Shown here piece by piece: positions 23,797 through 31,158 of a DNA stretch of 36,519 nucleotides. The notes below the pieces were generated by a model. The model worked only from the letters and a program-made list of their open reading frames with translations, had not been told where the DNA came from and searched no databases. Position 1 is the first letter of the stretch, and every line of letters begins with the position of its first letter. The translations under genes and the position numbers were made by a program. Source of the DNA: a virus; the IMG/VR virus record IMGVR_UViG_3300047325_000071, positions 1 through 36,519 of that record; one strand, 5' to 3'.

Positions 23797-25329
23797 TTAA
23801 ACACTCATTGCGGATAGGCCGCGATCACGTCGCTTTGCCTTCCGTGAGCTTTTTGGCTTGTCGTCGACGCCGAAGGAAAGGACAAAGGCATCAGCCCGGT
23901 CAGGGCTGCGTCCGAAATCCTTTTTATATTCCTTTTTGTCCTGCATCAGCAGCAAGCCGTCCTTGTATTTGTATTTCATGGAGGCCAGCTGCGCGCGGAC
24001 TTCTGAGTCATTGTGCATGCAGACCGGGGCGTCTTTCAGGTAATCCCTCGCAGCCCGCCACAACTGCGCACGGATATTATAATTCTTGTCGTCGGCGACA
24101 GTGGCGCCGGTATGAATGCCCTGCGTGATGGAGCGCAGTGGGCCTTGACGCAAGGTATCGTAGCAACTGACGCCGGGCCCGTCGAGCTCAATGACGATAG
24201 CACGCACGTCCTCGCCTTGGTCCATAAGGTCCTCGGCTATGGCCTTGACGGCACCCGCGAGGGCAGGCCCATCCACTTTGCGGAAGGTCTTTTGCTCGAG
24301 GTTTAAACGCCCCTTTCGGCGGTGAATGACAGCCTCGTCATTGCCGAAGTGGGCAGCATCGACTGATATCACCCAAGCGCCGATCGCTTCGACGTCGGCG
24401 GGCCCATTCTGTTGCGCGTCGAGGACTAGCTGGCCGTGAATCCACGCGTCCGCGACCGAGGCATTGTAGTCCATGTCGATTTCCTGCGCCACGATCACCG
24501 GGTCGAGGATATCGGTCTGCTTGCGGTACCATTCCTTGTCCTTCCGTGGGTCCATGCTCCAGTGGAACGTGAAGACCTCTATCTTGCCGCTGTGCCTCTT
24601 CCTGAAGAACGGGTTTCCGTTGCCGTTCGGGGTGCTGACATCGATCTTGCAATTTGAGGTTTGAGAGAGAGCAGCATCAATTGCCGCAGCGTGCTCATAA
24701 AACGCAGACTCGTCTTTGAAGTAAATGCTCGTGCGGTTGCCTCGTCCAATGTTATCTCCAGCCTCCCCCACAATAGCCGCTTCGTTTTCTGGGTTGACGA
24801 TGCGCATATAGAGGGCATGCTGGCCAGCGGTATAATGCGAAGGGCGAAACTCAACTGGCAGCAGAGTGATGAACTGGCGCACTTTCCAAAACAGGGACTT
24901 AGGGTCGCCGATCTTGTCGACATATTCCTCCTTTCGGGAGCCGAAGCCGATGACGGTGCCGGGGTGGAATAGCCACATCCACACGCCGAAGGCAACGCAC
25001 AGCCACGACACGCCCATATCGCGGGATTTCTCTGTCAGGCCGTCCTCCCTGCTTAACCACTTGCGGTGCAGGTAATCGATGAACTCGCGCTGCCGCGGGA
25101 AAAGGATGAAAGGCACACTGGTGGGCAGGCCGATCTCCGCATTGCGCGGGTCGAACGTCATGCCCCAATCGTTAATGAAGTCCGCAGGATGCGTCTTGTA
25201 GTGCAGCTTCAGGCCGGTAAGCTCGCTATCGCGCTGCTCGGGCTCAAGAGCACGTATGCGCTGCAACCGCTTCTGCCGGAAGGCATAGACGGCCTCATAG
25301 TCCGGGTTCTTGAAATCGAATTCATGCAT
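23797..25329 (-). CDS. terL: terminase large subunit (DNA-packaging ATPase/nuclease)
   Basis: The product is 510 residues from ATG 25329. The longer open frame overlaps the small-subunit gene and is composition noise. ATPase part: a Walker A-type LTEKSRDMGVSW at about residue 100, and Walker B-type SIYFKDESAFY with the DE pair at about 195. Nuclease part, RNase H-like: VISVDAAHFGND with the first Asp, AIVIELDGPGVSCYD with the second, and SPDRADAFVLSFG with the third. The tail is basic (SSRKAKRRDRG). This subunit powers DNA translocation into the procapsid through the portal and cuts the concatemer. The ATG overlaps the small-subunit stop. Confidence 0.9.
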   Translation of the reverse strand: MHEFDFKNPDYEAVYAFRQKRLQRIRALEPEQRDSELTGLKLHYKTHPADFINDWGMTFDPRNAEIGLPTSVPFILFPRQREFIDYLHRKWLSREDGLTEKSRDMGVSWLCVAFGVWMWLFHPGTVIGFGSRKEEYVDKIGDPKSLFWKVRQFITLLPVEFRPSHYTAGQHALYMRIVNPENEAAIVGEAGDNIGRGNRTSIYFKDESAFYEHAAAIDAALSQTSNCKIDVSTPNGNGNPFFRKRHSGKIEVFTFHWSMDPRKDKEWYRKQTDILDPVIVAQEIDMDYNASVADAWIHGQLVLDAQQNGPADVEAIGAWVISVDAAHFGNDEAVIHRRKGRLNLEQKTFRKVDGPALAGAVKAIAEDLMDQGEDVRAIVIELDGPGVSCYDTLRQGPLRSITQGIHTGATVADDKNYNIRAQLWRAARDYLKDAPVCMHNDSEVRAQLASMKYKYKDGLLLMQDKKEYKKDFGRSPDRADAFVLSFGVDDKPKSSRKAKRRDRGLSAMSV

Positions 25330-25735
25330 CGTCGCCGTCCAGCATGCGGCGGTAAGCCTCCTCGGCGGTGGTGGTAGCGACGGCGCTGACGGTGCGCACG
25401 GGATTGCCCGGCTGGCCTCCGATATTGATGGACTGCGAAGGCGTGCCGTCGATGTGCTCAAGGATGGTGCGCGATGCGGCCACGTTACCCTTGGCTGCCT
25501 CGGTATAGAGCGCACCAGCGGCGAGCTCGTTAAGCGTGGGTTGCTGCTTTCCCCCGCGTGTGAGCAGGTCGTGCATGGCACCCTTAATATCGCGCGGGTT
25601 AATGCGCTGCGTGCCAAGGTGCCTGACGGCGTTTTTCATGCTCCACGGCACAGTGGGGTTATCCATTTCCTGATTGCGCTTGGGTGCCCTCTTGCCGCCG
25701 TAGCGCGTATCCTCGTTAGATTTATTCTTCGTCAT
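25322..25735 (-). CDS. terminase small subunit (putative)
   Basis: The product is 137 residues from ATG 25735 (MTKNKSNEDTRYGGKRAPKR). An in-frame extension to 25888 lacks a start signal and overlaps the upstream gene. The body has a helix with DIKGAMHDLLTRGGKQQPTL and the motif NVAASRTILEHIDGTPSQSI, a pattern typical of small terminase-like and DUF5681-like phage proteins in front of terL. It would bind the packaging site and recruit the large subunit. It overlaps terL at its end and the methyltransferase-like gene at its start (ATGA), indicating a tightly packed operon. Confidence 0.65.
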   Translation of the reverse strand: MTKNKSNEDTRYGGKRAPKRNQEMDNPTVPWSMKNAVRHLGTQRINPRDIKGAMHDLLTRGGKQQPTLNELAAGALYTEAAKGNVAASRTILEHIDGTPSQSINIGGQPGNPVRTVSAVATTTAEEAYRRMLDGDDA

Positions 25736-26253
25736 GCGGCCCTCGCTGCTGCTGCCTCCTCGAATGTGACGTGGTCGCGCTGCCGCACGGCATTGGCACC
25801 AGTGAACTGCTGCCAGCGACGGACTGCCATATCGACGTAAAGTGGGTCGAGCTCCATGGCGAAACACTGGCGCGCGGTAAGCTCGCACGCAATCAGCGTG
25901 GTGCCGCTGCCCGAGAAAGGCTCATAGACCTTATCGCCGGGCGCCGAGTTGTTTTCTATAGGACGCTTCATGCATTCGACTGGCTTCTGCGTGCCGTGCA
26001 CCGTTTCCGTGTCCTGATTGCGGTTGGCGATATTCCAGATGGTGGTCTGCTTGCGATCACCCGACCAGTGGCCTTTCCCTTTGCAGCGCACCGCATACCA
26101 GCACGGCTCATGCTGCCACTGATGGTAGCCAGCGCGCCCAATTGCGTCCTTGAGGCGCTTATACGCAGCCCGTGATATTTTCCGAGGATTACGTTCAAAT
26201 GGCCGGAGCTTGGTGAGGAGGACATCTTGCTCTTTCCAACTTATACCAGACAT
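25732..26253 (-). CDS. internally deleted DNA adenine/cytosine-N4 methyltransferase (ParB-like N-terminus joined to SAM-binding C-terminus)
   Basis: The product is 173 residues from ATG 26253. Residues 10-42 match the start of a ParB-like domain (LRPFERNPRKISRAAYKRLK). Immediately afterwards comes WQHEPCWYAV, then HWSGDRKQTTIWNI, HGTQKPVECMKRPIENNSAP, the SAM motif VYEPFSGSGTT and ELDPLYVDMAVRRWQQFTG, which form the C-terminal half of a phage N4/N6 methyltransferase. The rest of the ParB domain and the catalytic (D/N)PP(Y/W) motif are missing, so the protein should bind SAM at best but not methylate DNA. The reading frame is kept across the junction (near 26127-26140). Full-length relatives are roughly twice this size or more. 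Confidence 0.65.
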   Translation of the reverse strand: MSGISWKEQDVLLTKLRPFERNPRKISRAAYKRLKDAIGRAGYHQWQHEPCWYAVRCKGKGHWSGDRKQTTIWNIANRNQDTETVHGTQKPVECMKRPIENNSAPGDKVYEPFSGSGTTLIACELTARQCFAMELDPLYVDMAVRRWQQFTGANAVRQRDHVTFEEAAAARAA

Positions 26254-26283
26254 AATCTGCAACTTATTGAAAGAGTTATGGTC

Positions 26284-26418
26284 TTATCCGCGATCTGCAC
26301 CGGATTTCGGGCAGGCGCCGATGTAACGCTTTGTTTTACCCGTGCGCGACTTCGCGCTGTAGTTCTTTGCTGCCTTCGGCGCTTTCTCGCGCGCGGGCTT
26401 GTCTTTGCTTTTCCCCAT
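26284..26418 (-). CDS. 44-residue basic protein, overlapping gene
   Basis: A short ORF starts at ATG 26418 with GAGGGAG upstream and encodes MGKSKDKPAREKAPKAAKNY, then SAKSRTGKTKRYIGACPKSG and ADRG. It is strongly basic with a K-R-Y-I-G-A-C-P ending that looks like a real protein rather than noise. It overlaps the 3' 83 bases of the 26336-26674 gene in another frame and fills the gap before the methyltransferase gene. A nucleic-acid-binding role is possible from charge only. Confidence 0.45.
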   Translation of the reverse strand: MGKSKDKPAREKAPKAAKNYSAKSRTGKTKRYIGACPKSGADRG

Positions 26419-26674
26419 GGGCAATCTCCCTCTTCAAGGTGTTATAACTGAAGCGTCCACCGCCGAGGTGGGTGATGAAAAACGCGATATCGTTAATCTT
26501 GAGCTCGCGCGGGGCCATATCGATAAAGAAAATGCGCGTCATGTCGGTGGCAGTCGGATTCTCGACCGCGTATGCGCCTGATTGCGTCGACCAAAAGACG
26601 CGCGCATGGGGTAAATAGGATTTGATGATCTCGAGGCTGCGATTACCGATGGCGTTTGGTATGTACTTTTCCAT
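26336..26674 (-). CDS. phage protein of unknown function
   Basis: The product is 112 residues from ATG 26674 (MEKYIPNAIGNRSLEIIKSY). It has mixed alpha/beta character with FWSTQSGAYAVENPTATDMT and IFFIDMAPRELKINDIAFFI, then a basic helix (KREIAHGEKQRQARARE). The extension to 26725 overlaps the upstream gene and has no better start. The last 27 codons overlap the 44-residue ORF, so the true end or the partner's expression deserves checking. No family is recognised. Confidence 0.5.
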   Translation of the reverse strand: MEKYIPNAIGNRSLEIIKSYLPHARVFWSTQSGAYAVENPTATDMTRIFFIDMAPRELKINDIAFFITHLGGGRFSYNTLKREIAHGEKQRQARARESAEGSKELQREVAHG

Positions 26675-26681
26675 GCATCGA

Positions 26682-27170
26682 TTAATCCTCGGCCACTTCG
26701 TTATTGATGACGCCGAGGCCACCATACTTGCGCTTATGGCCGCGCTTCACGGTCGCATACCGGCTGATGCAGGTATAAATCGACCGGGTGAACTCTTCGA
26801 TAGGAATCATGCGATTGCCGCCGATTTCCTGCGCGCCGCCCATAAAGCTCTTTTCATGGATATCCTGCAGCTTGCGCTTGGTACCCAGCGACACCATCCA
26901 CGTTGTGGGCGTGGGGAAGGTGAGCTTCACGGCATAATGCTCATAGCGATCGTCCTCGAGCACGCGCGCGAGAGCTTCTTTCATCTTGCCCTCGGTGAGG
27001 GGGATAACCTGAATCAATTTCTTGCGGATCGGGTCAACCACGCGCTCGGTGCCGGGAGGGGCATCGTCGAGCATTTGCTTTGCAACGTCGGAGGGGTCGT
27101 AGGTCTTAAGTGCATCAAGGCGCGAATCGGTGGGAGCTTTCTTTTGGGCTGCTGATTCGTTTTCCGCCAT
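26682..27170 (-). CDS. phage protein of unknown function
   Basis: The product is 162 residues. An N-terminal hydrophilic part (MAENESAAQKKAPTDSRLDA) is followed by PPGTERVVDPIRKKLIQVIP, YAVKLTFPTPTTWMVSLGTK and a basic C-terminus (KRGHKRKYGGLGVIN). AAGGA lies about 12 bases before the ATG, which is long spacing. It lies with other unrecognised genes between the packaging and replication modules. Function is unknown. Confidence 0.55.
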   Translation of the reverse strand: MAENESAAQKKAPTDSRLDALKTYDPSDVAKQMLDDAPPGTERVVDPIRKKLIQVIPLTEGKMKEALARVLEDDRYEHYAVKLTFPTPTTWMVSLGTKRKLQDIHEKSFMGGAQEIGGNRMIPIEEFTRSIYTCISRYATVKRGHKRKYGGLGVINNEVAED

Positions 27171-27242
27171 ATGAGCACCAATTCCTTATAGCATATTTAT
27201 GCAAATTCCGGGCATAGTTCGTCAGCCGCCAATTTAAGCAAT

Positions 27243-27812
27243 TTACTCAAGCGCGTAGATTTCGTCAAGCTTTTCTCGCGCGCTCTCGAATGCTGCGCGG
27301 TATTTGGAGGCGACCGGGCGTATATTTGGCAGCTCTTTCGTGAGCTCGCGGAGGCCGGTCAGCTTGAAACAGACGAGGCTGATGCGTAGCCAGTCGACCG
27401 CATAAATGGGCGCGACAACGCATTCGCAGTTTTTCCATACCCCGCGCAGCAAACCGAAATAAATGTCATGGGAGGCGAGTGGCTGGGCAAGCTTCTCGAT
27501 CCGCTTGGATGGTGACCGCCCCGCGCCGAGCCTGCGCAGTGCTGCCTCACGCTTGCAGGACAGCTCAACGGCTGTTTCCACGTTATCGGCGGTCAGGAGT
27601 TTCAGGCGCTGCAGCTCGTGCGGGGGCCATTCAAACGACTTTATGCCGCTGAAGTGCATGGTCTCGTCCTCGAAGGGCATGATATCGCCGTGGGCCTGCC
27701 GGGTGCTTCCGATGATGACGACCCGCTCCATTTTGCCAGTAACGGGGTTGAGCTCGCGGGATGGCAAGAACTGGGTAGAGTCAAGCCTAGAATCTTCACT
27801 CATATGCTGCAT
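27243..27812 (-). CDS. phage protein of unknown function
   Basis: The product is 189 residues (MQHMSEDSRLDSTQFLPSRE), or 186 from the second ATG at 27803. The middle holds WPPHELQRLKLLTADNVETA and CKREAALRRLGAGRSPSKRI, and the C-terminal half is helical (LRELTKELPNIRPVASKYRA). It is the first gene of a minus-strand run leading to the packaging genes. Its upstream region is shared with a plus-strand gene pair and contains one weak match to the predicted operator. Function is not recognised. Confidence 0.55.
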   Translation of the reverse strand: MQHMSEDSRLDSTQFLPSRELNPVTGKMERVVIIGSTRQAHGDIMPFEDETMHFSGIKSFEWPPHELQRLKLLTADNVETAVELSCKREAALRRLGAGRSPSKRIEKLAQPLASHDIYFGLLRGVWKNCECVVAPIYAVDWLRISLVCFKLTGLRELTKELPNIRPVASKYRAAFESAREKLDEIYALE

Positions 27813-27840
27813 TTTTAGTGGTTAATCCGCCGTTATATGT

Positions 27841-27854
27841 TATGATTCTTTTCA
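27841..27854 (-). promoter_or_regulatory. weak match to predicted phage operator in divergent gap
   Basis: TGAAAAGAATCATA on the minus strand agrees with the operator consensus seen at 31.34, 33.16 and 33.22 kb at 11 of 14 positions. It lies between the minus-strand gene starting at 27812 and the plus-strand gene starting at 27888, where a regulator could act on both. Confidence 0.3.
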
Positions 27855-27887
27855 CTACATGACCTCTGCAAGCGAAAGGATAATGGC

Positions 27888-28064
27888 ATGAAAATACAGA
27901 ACGTACAATCGGTTTATTGTTTGGAACGCGACGGGGCGATGGTGTTTGCCTCCTCTTCGCTAACCCACGTCTTCAGGGTAATCGGACGTTTGCTGCATAA
28001 ACGTATCAGCGAAATTACCGTGAAAGAGGCCATGGATTGCGGATTCCTCATTCGGAGGGGGTGA
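27888..28064 (+). CDS. small plus-strand gene inside the minus-strand cluster, unknown
   Basis: The product is 58 residues: MKIQNVQSVYCLERDGAMVF, then ASSSLTHVFRVIGRLLHKRI and SEITVKEAMDCGFLIRRG. AAGGA lies seven bases before the ATG. The protein looks globular with two helices. It is followed two bases later by a second plus-strand ORF with its own GGAGG, so the two form a small operon opposite to all surrounding genes. The 354-base gap between minus-strand genes has no minus-strand coding of note, which supports this reading. This moron-like layout suggests a lysogeny, exclusion or regulatory function, but none is recognised. Confidence 0.55.
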   Translation: MKIQNVQSVYCLERDGAMVFASSSLTHVFRVIGRLLHKRISEITVKEAMDCGFLIRRG

Positions 28065-28066
28065 TT

Positions 28067-28315
28067 ATGCGCAGACCCGATGATAACAATCTGGTGGCCC
28101 CCCGCCGCGTACCGAATCCGGCAGCGGCGAAGGGGCGGCGTCCCTCGGGCATGGCCCGGGATATTTTCAACCTACCTGACTCAGAGCCGCAATGTCCTCC
28201 TTTGACAAAGGCCCTTGTTGCGGAATCGGTCCAGCGCCTAAAGGCTGCGCAGGAGAGCCTTGAAGCTGATACACGCTCCTCTGGGTCGGGTGTTTCCCTA
28301 CCACCCCACGCTTAA
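28067..28315 (+). CDS. second gene of the plus-strand pair, unknown
   Basis: The product is 82 residues: MRRPDDNNLVAPRRVPNPAA, AKGRRPSGMARDIFNLPDSE, then a helix (ALVAESVQRLKAAQESLEAD). GGAGG with good spacing precedes the ATG, which lies two bases after the previous stop. The last 149 bases overlap the end of the convergent minus-strand gene, so the C-terminal part may be constrained or spurious. The N-terminus is Arg/Pro-rich. Function is unknown. Confidence 0.45.
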   Translation: MRRPDDNNLVAPRRVPNPAAAKGRRPSGMARDIFNLPDSEPQCPPLTKALVAESVQRLKAAQESLEADTRSSGSGVSLPPHA

Positions 28316-28661
28316 CCAGCTTATTCAGGCGCGTCTGAACCTTCCCGCGCGGCTCGGTGTGCTTGAAGCCGTGCCAGAGCGCAAGAATGATTTTATCCAG
28401 CGTGAAGGGCTGGTAATTCGCCAGCACCTTGAGCAAGCGTTCCTCGGCGATCATGTCATCGGCGCCGATGAGCTGGTTGCGCACCTCCTCGGGGACATCG
28501 TCGAGCTCTGATCCTGCAGCGGTCAGGTTTTCCTTCTCGAGCGCGATAGCCTGCGCGGCTTCGTTCTTTTCCGCGAAGCACATCTCTGCCTTTTTCTCCT
28601 TAAGTTTTTGCTCGAGGTTTTTTTCGCCTTGATTCGGCGTATATCTTGGGTGAATAGCCAT
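28167..28661 (-). CDS. winged-helix-like replication-region protein
   Basis: The product is 164 residues. A charged helix occupies residues 12-50 (EKNLEQKLKEKKAEMCFAEK). A winged-helix-like segment follows at about 73-130: ERLLKVLANYQPFTLDKIIL, then RGKVQTRLNKLVKRGVVGKH and SVYQLQG, with the pattern of recognition helix, basic turn and beta wing. The C-terminus is Pro/Gln-rich. AAGGAGA precedes the ATG. It lies directly downstream of the helicase gene, so a DNA-binding role in replication or its control is likely but unproven. Confidence 0.5.
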   Translation of the reverse strand: MAIHPRYTPNQGEKNLEQKLKEKKAEMCFAEKNEAAQAIALEKENLTAAGSELDDVPEEVRNQLIGADDMIAEERLLKVLANYQPFTLDKIILALWHGFKHTEPRGKVQTRLNKLVKRGVVGKHPTQRSVYQLQGSPAQPLGAGPIPQQGPLSKEDIAALSQVG

Positions 28662-28676
28662 AAAAATCTCCTTCGG

Positions 28677-30020
28677 TTAATCGTCCCGGTAAGGCAAGCT
28701 TTTCTGCGCCGGGACTTGGGACACAGGAGCTTCCGCCGGCGGCTTTTCAGCCTTCGGACGGGTTTTCGGTTTCTTAGGGATGAAGTCGGGAAATTCGGTA
28801 TAGCGCCCGGTGCTGGGGTGGTATTTCAGGATGACGTCGCCGATGTTGCCCATGACGCCCCACTCGCGGACTTTCTCGATGCGTACCATCGTGCCGTAAC
28901 TGTTCGCTTCCTCTCCGGTGAAGCGGTGGACGATCAGGCCGATATCGAATTTGTTTTTCCAGTGACTTGAGTCGGAGATGTTATAAAGGTTCGGTACGTC
29001 GAACTGGCCGTCCTTGTTTTTCTCGAGCTTGGCGGGGTGTGCGACGATGACCGGCGTAACCATATAGCGCTGGGCGAGGCGCTTTATTTCCTTGATGGCA
29101 AAGCCGGTATATTCCGTCAGGCTCATGCCCTGCGGGCGGTCGTGATCCACCTCGTTCCACGGGTCGACGATAACCATGCTCACGTCATGCTGCGTGATGG
29201 CTGCGCGCAGGCGGTCGAGCAGCCATTTGAAAGTGGTAAGTTCGTCTGACATGACATCGGGCACGATGAACGTAAAACGCCGGTTAATCCACTCATCGGC
29301 GCGCGCGATATCCTCGGGGGTCCATTGCAGGAATCCCTCGCGGGTAAACTCGGTCTTTTCGAGGAAATAGGTGCGCAGGTAACGCTGTAAGCCGGCGCGC
29401 GGGCGCGTCTCGAAGCTGCATATGCAAATGTTCCAGTTGTAAAACGATGCCATGTTGCAGGCGATGCAGTTGATAAGCTGGCTTTTGCCGTGGCCGGGGA
29501 TGCCGGTGAGCACGATGGAATCGCCGCGGCGTATTATCAACCGGCCTTCCAGCCCCTCGATATGCGGGTCGTATCCGGTTATGTTCGGCTCCTCCGGCAG
29601 ATCCGACATTTTGAATAGGCCGCCTTGGCTCATGAATTTGGATTTTTCCTTGAGGACCTTGTCGACGCCTTTCTGGCCGTATTTGACAAAAACCTCGTTC
29701 AAATCCTTGCAGCCCTTCGGGTATTGCACCCACATGCAGCGGTGCCAGCCTAAACGCAGGGCGAGCTCTTGGCGCATGACGCGGCCCGGCGCGTCGTCGT
29801 CGACGGCGAGGATGGCCACGCATAGCTTGGGGAAATCCTCAAGGAATTTGAATTTCGCGGTGTCGTCCCCCTCCGTAGGCTTTTCGACGGCTCCCGAAGG
29901 CACGGAAACGGCTAAATGGCCGCACTGAATGGCTATAGCGCAGTCCATCTCCCCCTCGGTGATGATGACCGCTGTAAGGGGGTGATTCTCGCGTTTCTGC
30001 TTTTCCACGGTGCGCAGCAC
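28677..30020 (-). CDS. TOPRIM primase / DnaB-like helicase, 5' part frame-disrupted
   Basis: The open frame encodes 447 residues from GTG 30020. TOPRIM part: AVIITEGEMDCAIAIQ with the catalytic Glu, and AILAVDDDAPGR with the Asp pair. Helicase part: Walker A GIPGHGKS, Walker B-type VSMVIVDPWNEVD, a DnaB-like SFETRPR segment and a late VIVAHPAK motif. It resembles T7 gp4-type bifunctional proteins that unwind DNA and make primers. Codons upstream of the GTG still encode TOPRIM-like residues (VNHKYRTLSGEKKFSQDKGG) back to a stop at 30117-30119, so the GTG is unlikely to be the original start. The original start appears to be ATG 30168 in another frame. Confidence 0.75.
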   Translation of the reverse strand: MLRTVEKQKRENHPLTAVIITEGEMDCAIAIQCGHLAVSVPSGAVEKPTEGDDTAKFKFLEDFPKLCVAILAVDDDAPGRVMRQELALRLGWHRCMWVQYPKGCKDLNEVFVKYGQKGVDKVLKEKSKFMSQGGLFKMSDLPEEPNITGYDPHIEGLEGRLIIRRGDSIVLTGIPGHGKSQLINCIACNMASFYNWNICICSFETRPRAGLQRYLRTYFLEKTEFTREGFLQWTPEDIARADEWINRRFTFIVPDVMSDELTTFKWLLDRLRAAITQHDVSMVIVDPWNEVDHDRPQGMSLTEYTGFAIKEIKRLAQRYMVTPVIVAHPAKLEKNKDGQFDVPNLYNISDSSHWKNKFDIGLIVHRFTGEEANSYGTMVRIEKVREWGVMGNIGDVILKYHPSTGRYTEFPDFIPKKPKTRPKAEKPPAEAPVSQVPAQKSLPYRDD

Positions 30021-30168
30021 GTCGATGTTGTAAAAACACTGCTCGCCGCCCTTGTCTTGGCTGAATTTCTTCTCGCCCGAGAGGGTGCGGTATTTGTGGT
30101 TTACCCCGCTTTTCCATCAGGTCGATAGCCCGGTCTGTGAGTGGTGTTAGCTGTGGCTCCGTGTTCAT
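30021..30168 (-). pseudogene. out-of-frame 5' end of the primase-helicase gene
   Basis: ATG 30168 has an excellent Shine-Dalgarno (AGGGGGA) and begins MNTEPQLTPLTDRAIDLMEK then RG, the N-terminal segment expected in front of a TOPRIM domain. After this the frame turns to noise, while the helicase frame (+1) resumes with KSGVNHKYRTL. The join, near 30104-30117 (GGAAAAGCGGGGTAAAC), lacks the roughly 30-45 residues normally found between these motifs. A deletion between two copies of a short repeat such as TGGAAAAGCGGGG would explain both the missing residues and the frame change. Confidence 0.55.
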
Positions 30169-30364
30169 TCAGTCCCCCTGCAAAGCCACAATGGTGGCAA
30201 TAATACAAAATCAAATCTGCTTCGATCTTCACGCTTAGGCACGGCAATCGTTTTTTCTTGCGCAGGTGCGAACATCGCGGGCAGGTGGTGACGTGCTCCC
30301 CGGTGCCATAATCACGCAAAGAAACGCCCAATTCCTTGAGTTTTTCGATAAGGATGCTGCTCAT
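30101..30364 (-). CDS. zinc-finger primase domain protein
   Basis: The product is 87 residues. A four-Cys zinc ribbon (TCPRCSHLRKKKRLPCLSV, then YYCHHCGFAGGLNE) is like the N-terminal zinc-binding domain of T7-like and DnaG primases, which reads the priming site on single-stranded DNA. It is encoded separately from the TOPRIM-helicase and overlaps that gene's original start (ATG 30168) by 68 bases. Its own ATG overlaps the stop of the upstream replication protein (ATGA). The last 20 residues (THRPGYRPDGKAG) are out-of-frame readings of the next gene and probably unimportant. Confidence 0.65.
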   Translation of the reverse strand: MSSILIEKLKELGVSLRDYGTGEHVTTCPRCSHLRKKKRLPCLSVKIEADLILYYCHHCGFAGGLNEHGATANTTHRPGYRPDGKAG

Positions 30365-31155
30365 TCGAGTGGTGTCAACCCCGCGTCCAGAATGATTTGC
30401 CGGTACTTTTCGGCTTTTGTCATGCCCGATCGATCTGGCTGCGGTTCAAGGTCGTAATCCCGCCAGCGCTCGGCGTTGAGCCAGCTGGAAAAATGGGGGC
30501 AAAACTGCTTCTTTTCGCTTTCCTCCCGGTTATCGGCGTCATAGGCCAGCACGAATTGCTCAAGACCGGCGATGATGATGTTGAAATCGGTATCCTTGCG
30601 GGCTTTGACCCATGCTTTCAGGGCTGCGGCCTTGGCGACCTTTCTTGGCCACTGCAACCAGACGGCGCTGAATTCGTCCTCCGCTGGCTGACGCGTAGCG
30701 GGAAGCTGTAAAAAATTATCGGGTCGATCATCGCGCAAGCGGTGATCAGAATCTTCCTTCTTCCCTTCCACTCCATTCCCTTCCATTCCATTCCCTTCCT
30801 TAGGGAAATGTCGCAAACATTCGTCGAGGACTTTTGGTGGAGGGGGTAAAATGGAGGCTCTTTTTCTATCAACTCGCTGATGTTTGGAGAAACCATTTAT
30901 TTGTAAATACTGAACTTTATCGATTTCATAGAGGCAGATCAAACCGAGTCGGGAAATTTCGTCGAGGATAGCCGAAATATCGATGGAATCAGCAGGCATG
31001 ATCTGCATCTTGATCTTAGATCGACTGCAGATCATTCGACCATCATCATCGGCGAAATTCCATAGTCCGATGTAAACGAGGCGAGCTTCATAGGAGAGCT
31101 GGACCACCTTTTCGTCCGTCCAGAAATCAGGTTTAATAGAGCGAATGCGGGCCAT
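30361..31155 (-). CDS. replication initiator / replisome-organiser-like protein
   Basis: The product is 264 residues from ATG 31155 (GAGGTG upstream). The upstream open frame to a TTG at 31221 is less likely. N-terminus: MARIRSIKPDFWTDEKVVQL, then EARLVYIGLWNFADDDGRMI, the start of a winged-helix domain common to phage replication proteins. A low-complexity EGNGMEGNGVEG linker lies near residue 130, encoded by short tandem repeats. C-terminus: VWLQWPRKVAKAAALKAW and QFCPHFSSWLNAERWRDY, typical of DnaT-like or helicase-loader-like domains. It is followed by the zinc-finger primase and helicase genes, forming a replication operon. It is probably translationally regulated by the upstream leader. 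Confidence 0.7.
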   Translation of the reverse strand: MARIRSIKPDFWTDEKVVQLSYEARLVYIGLWNFADDDGRMICSRSKIKMQIMPADSIDISAILDEISRLGLICLYEIDKVQYLQINGFSKHQRVDRKRASILPPPPKVLDECLRHFPKEGNGMEGNGVEGKKEDSDHRLRDDRPDNFLQLPATRQPAEDEFSAVWLQWPRKVAKAAALKAWVKARKDTDFNIIIAGLEQFVLAYDADNREESEKKQFCPHFSSWLNAERWRDYDLEPQPDRSGMTKAEKYRQIILDAGLTPLE

Positions 31156-31158
31156 GAG

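Noticed and set aside
23797-25617. Long upstream extension of the terminase frame to 25617
   Set aside because: The first 96 residues are Ser/Pro/Arg noise overlapping the small-subunit gene. ATG 25329 starts a normal terminase.
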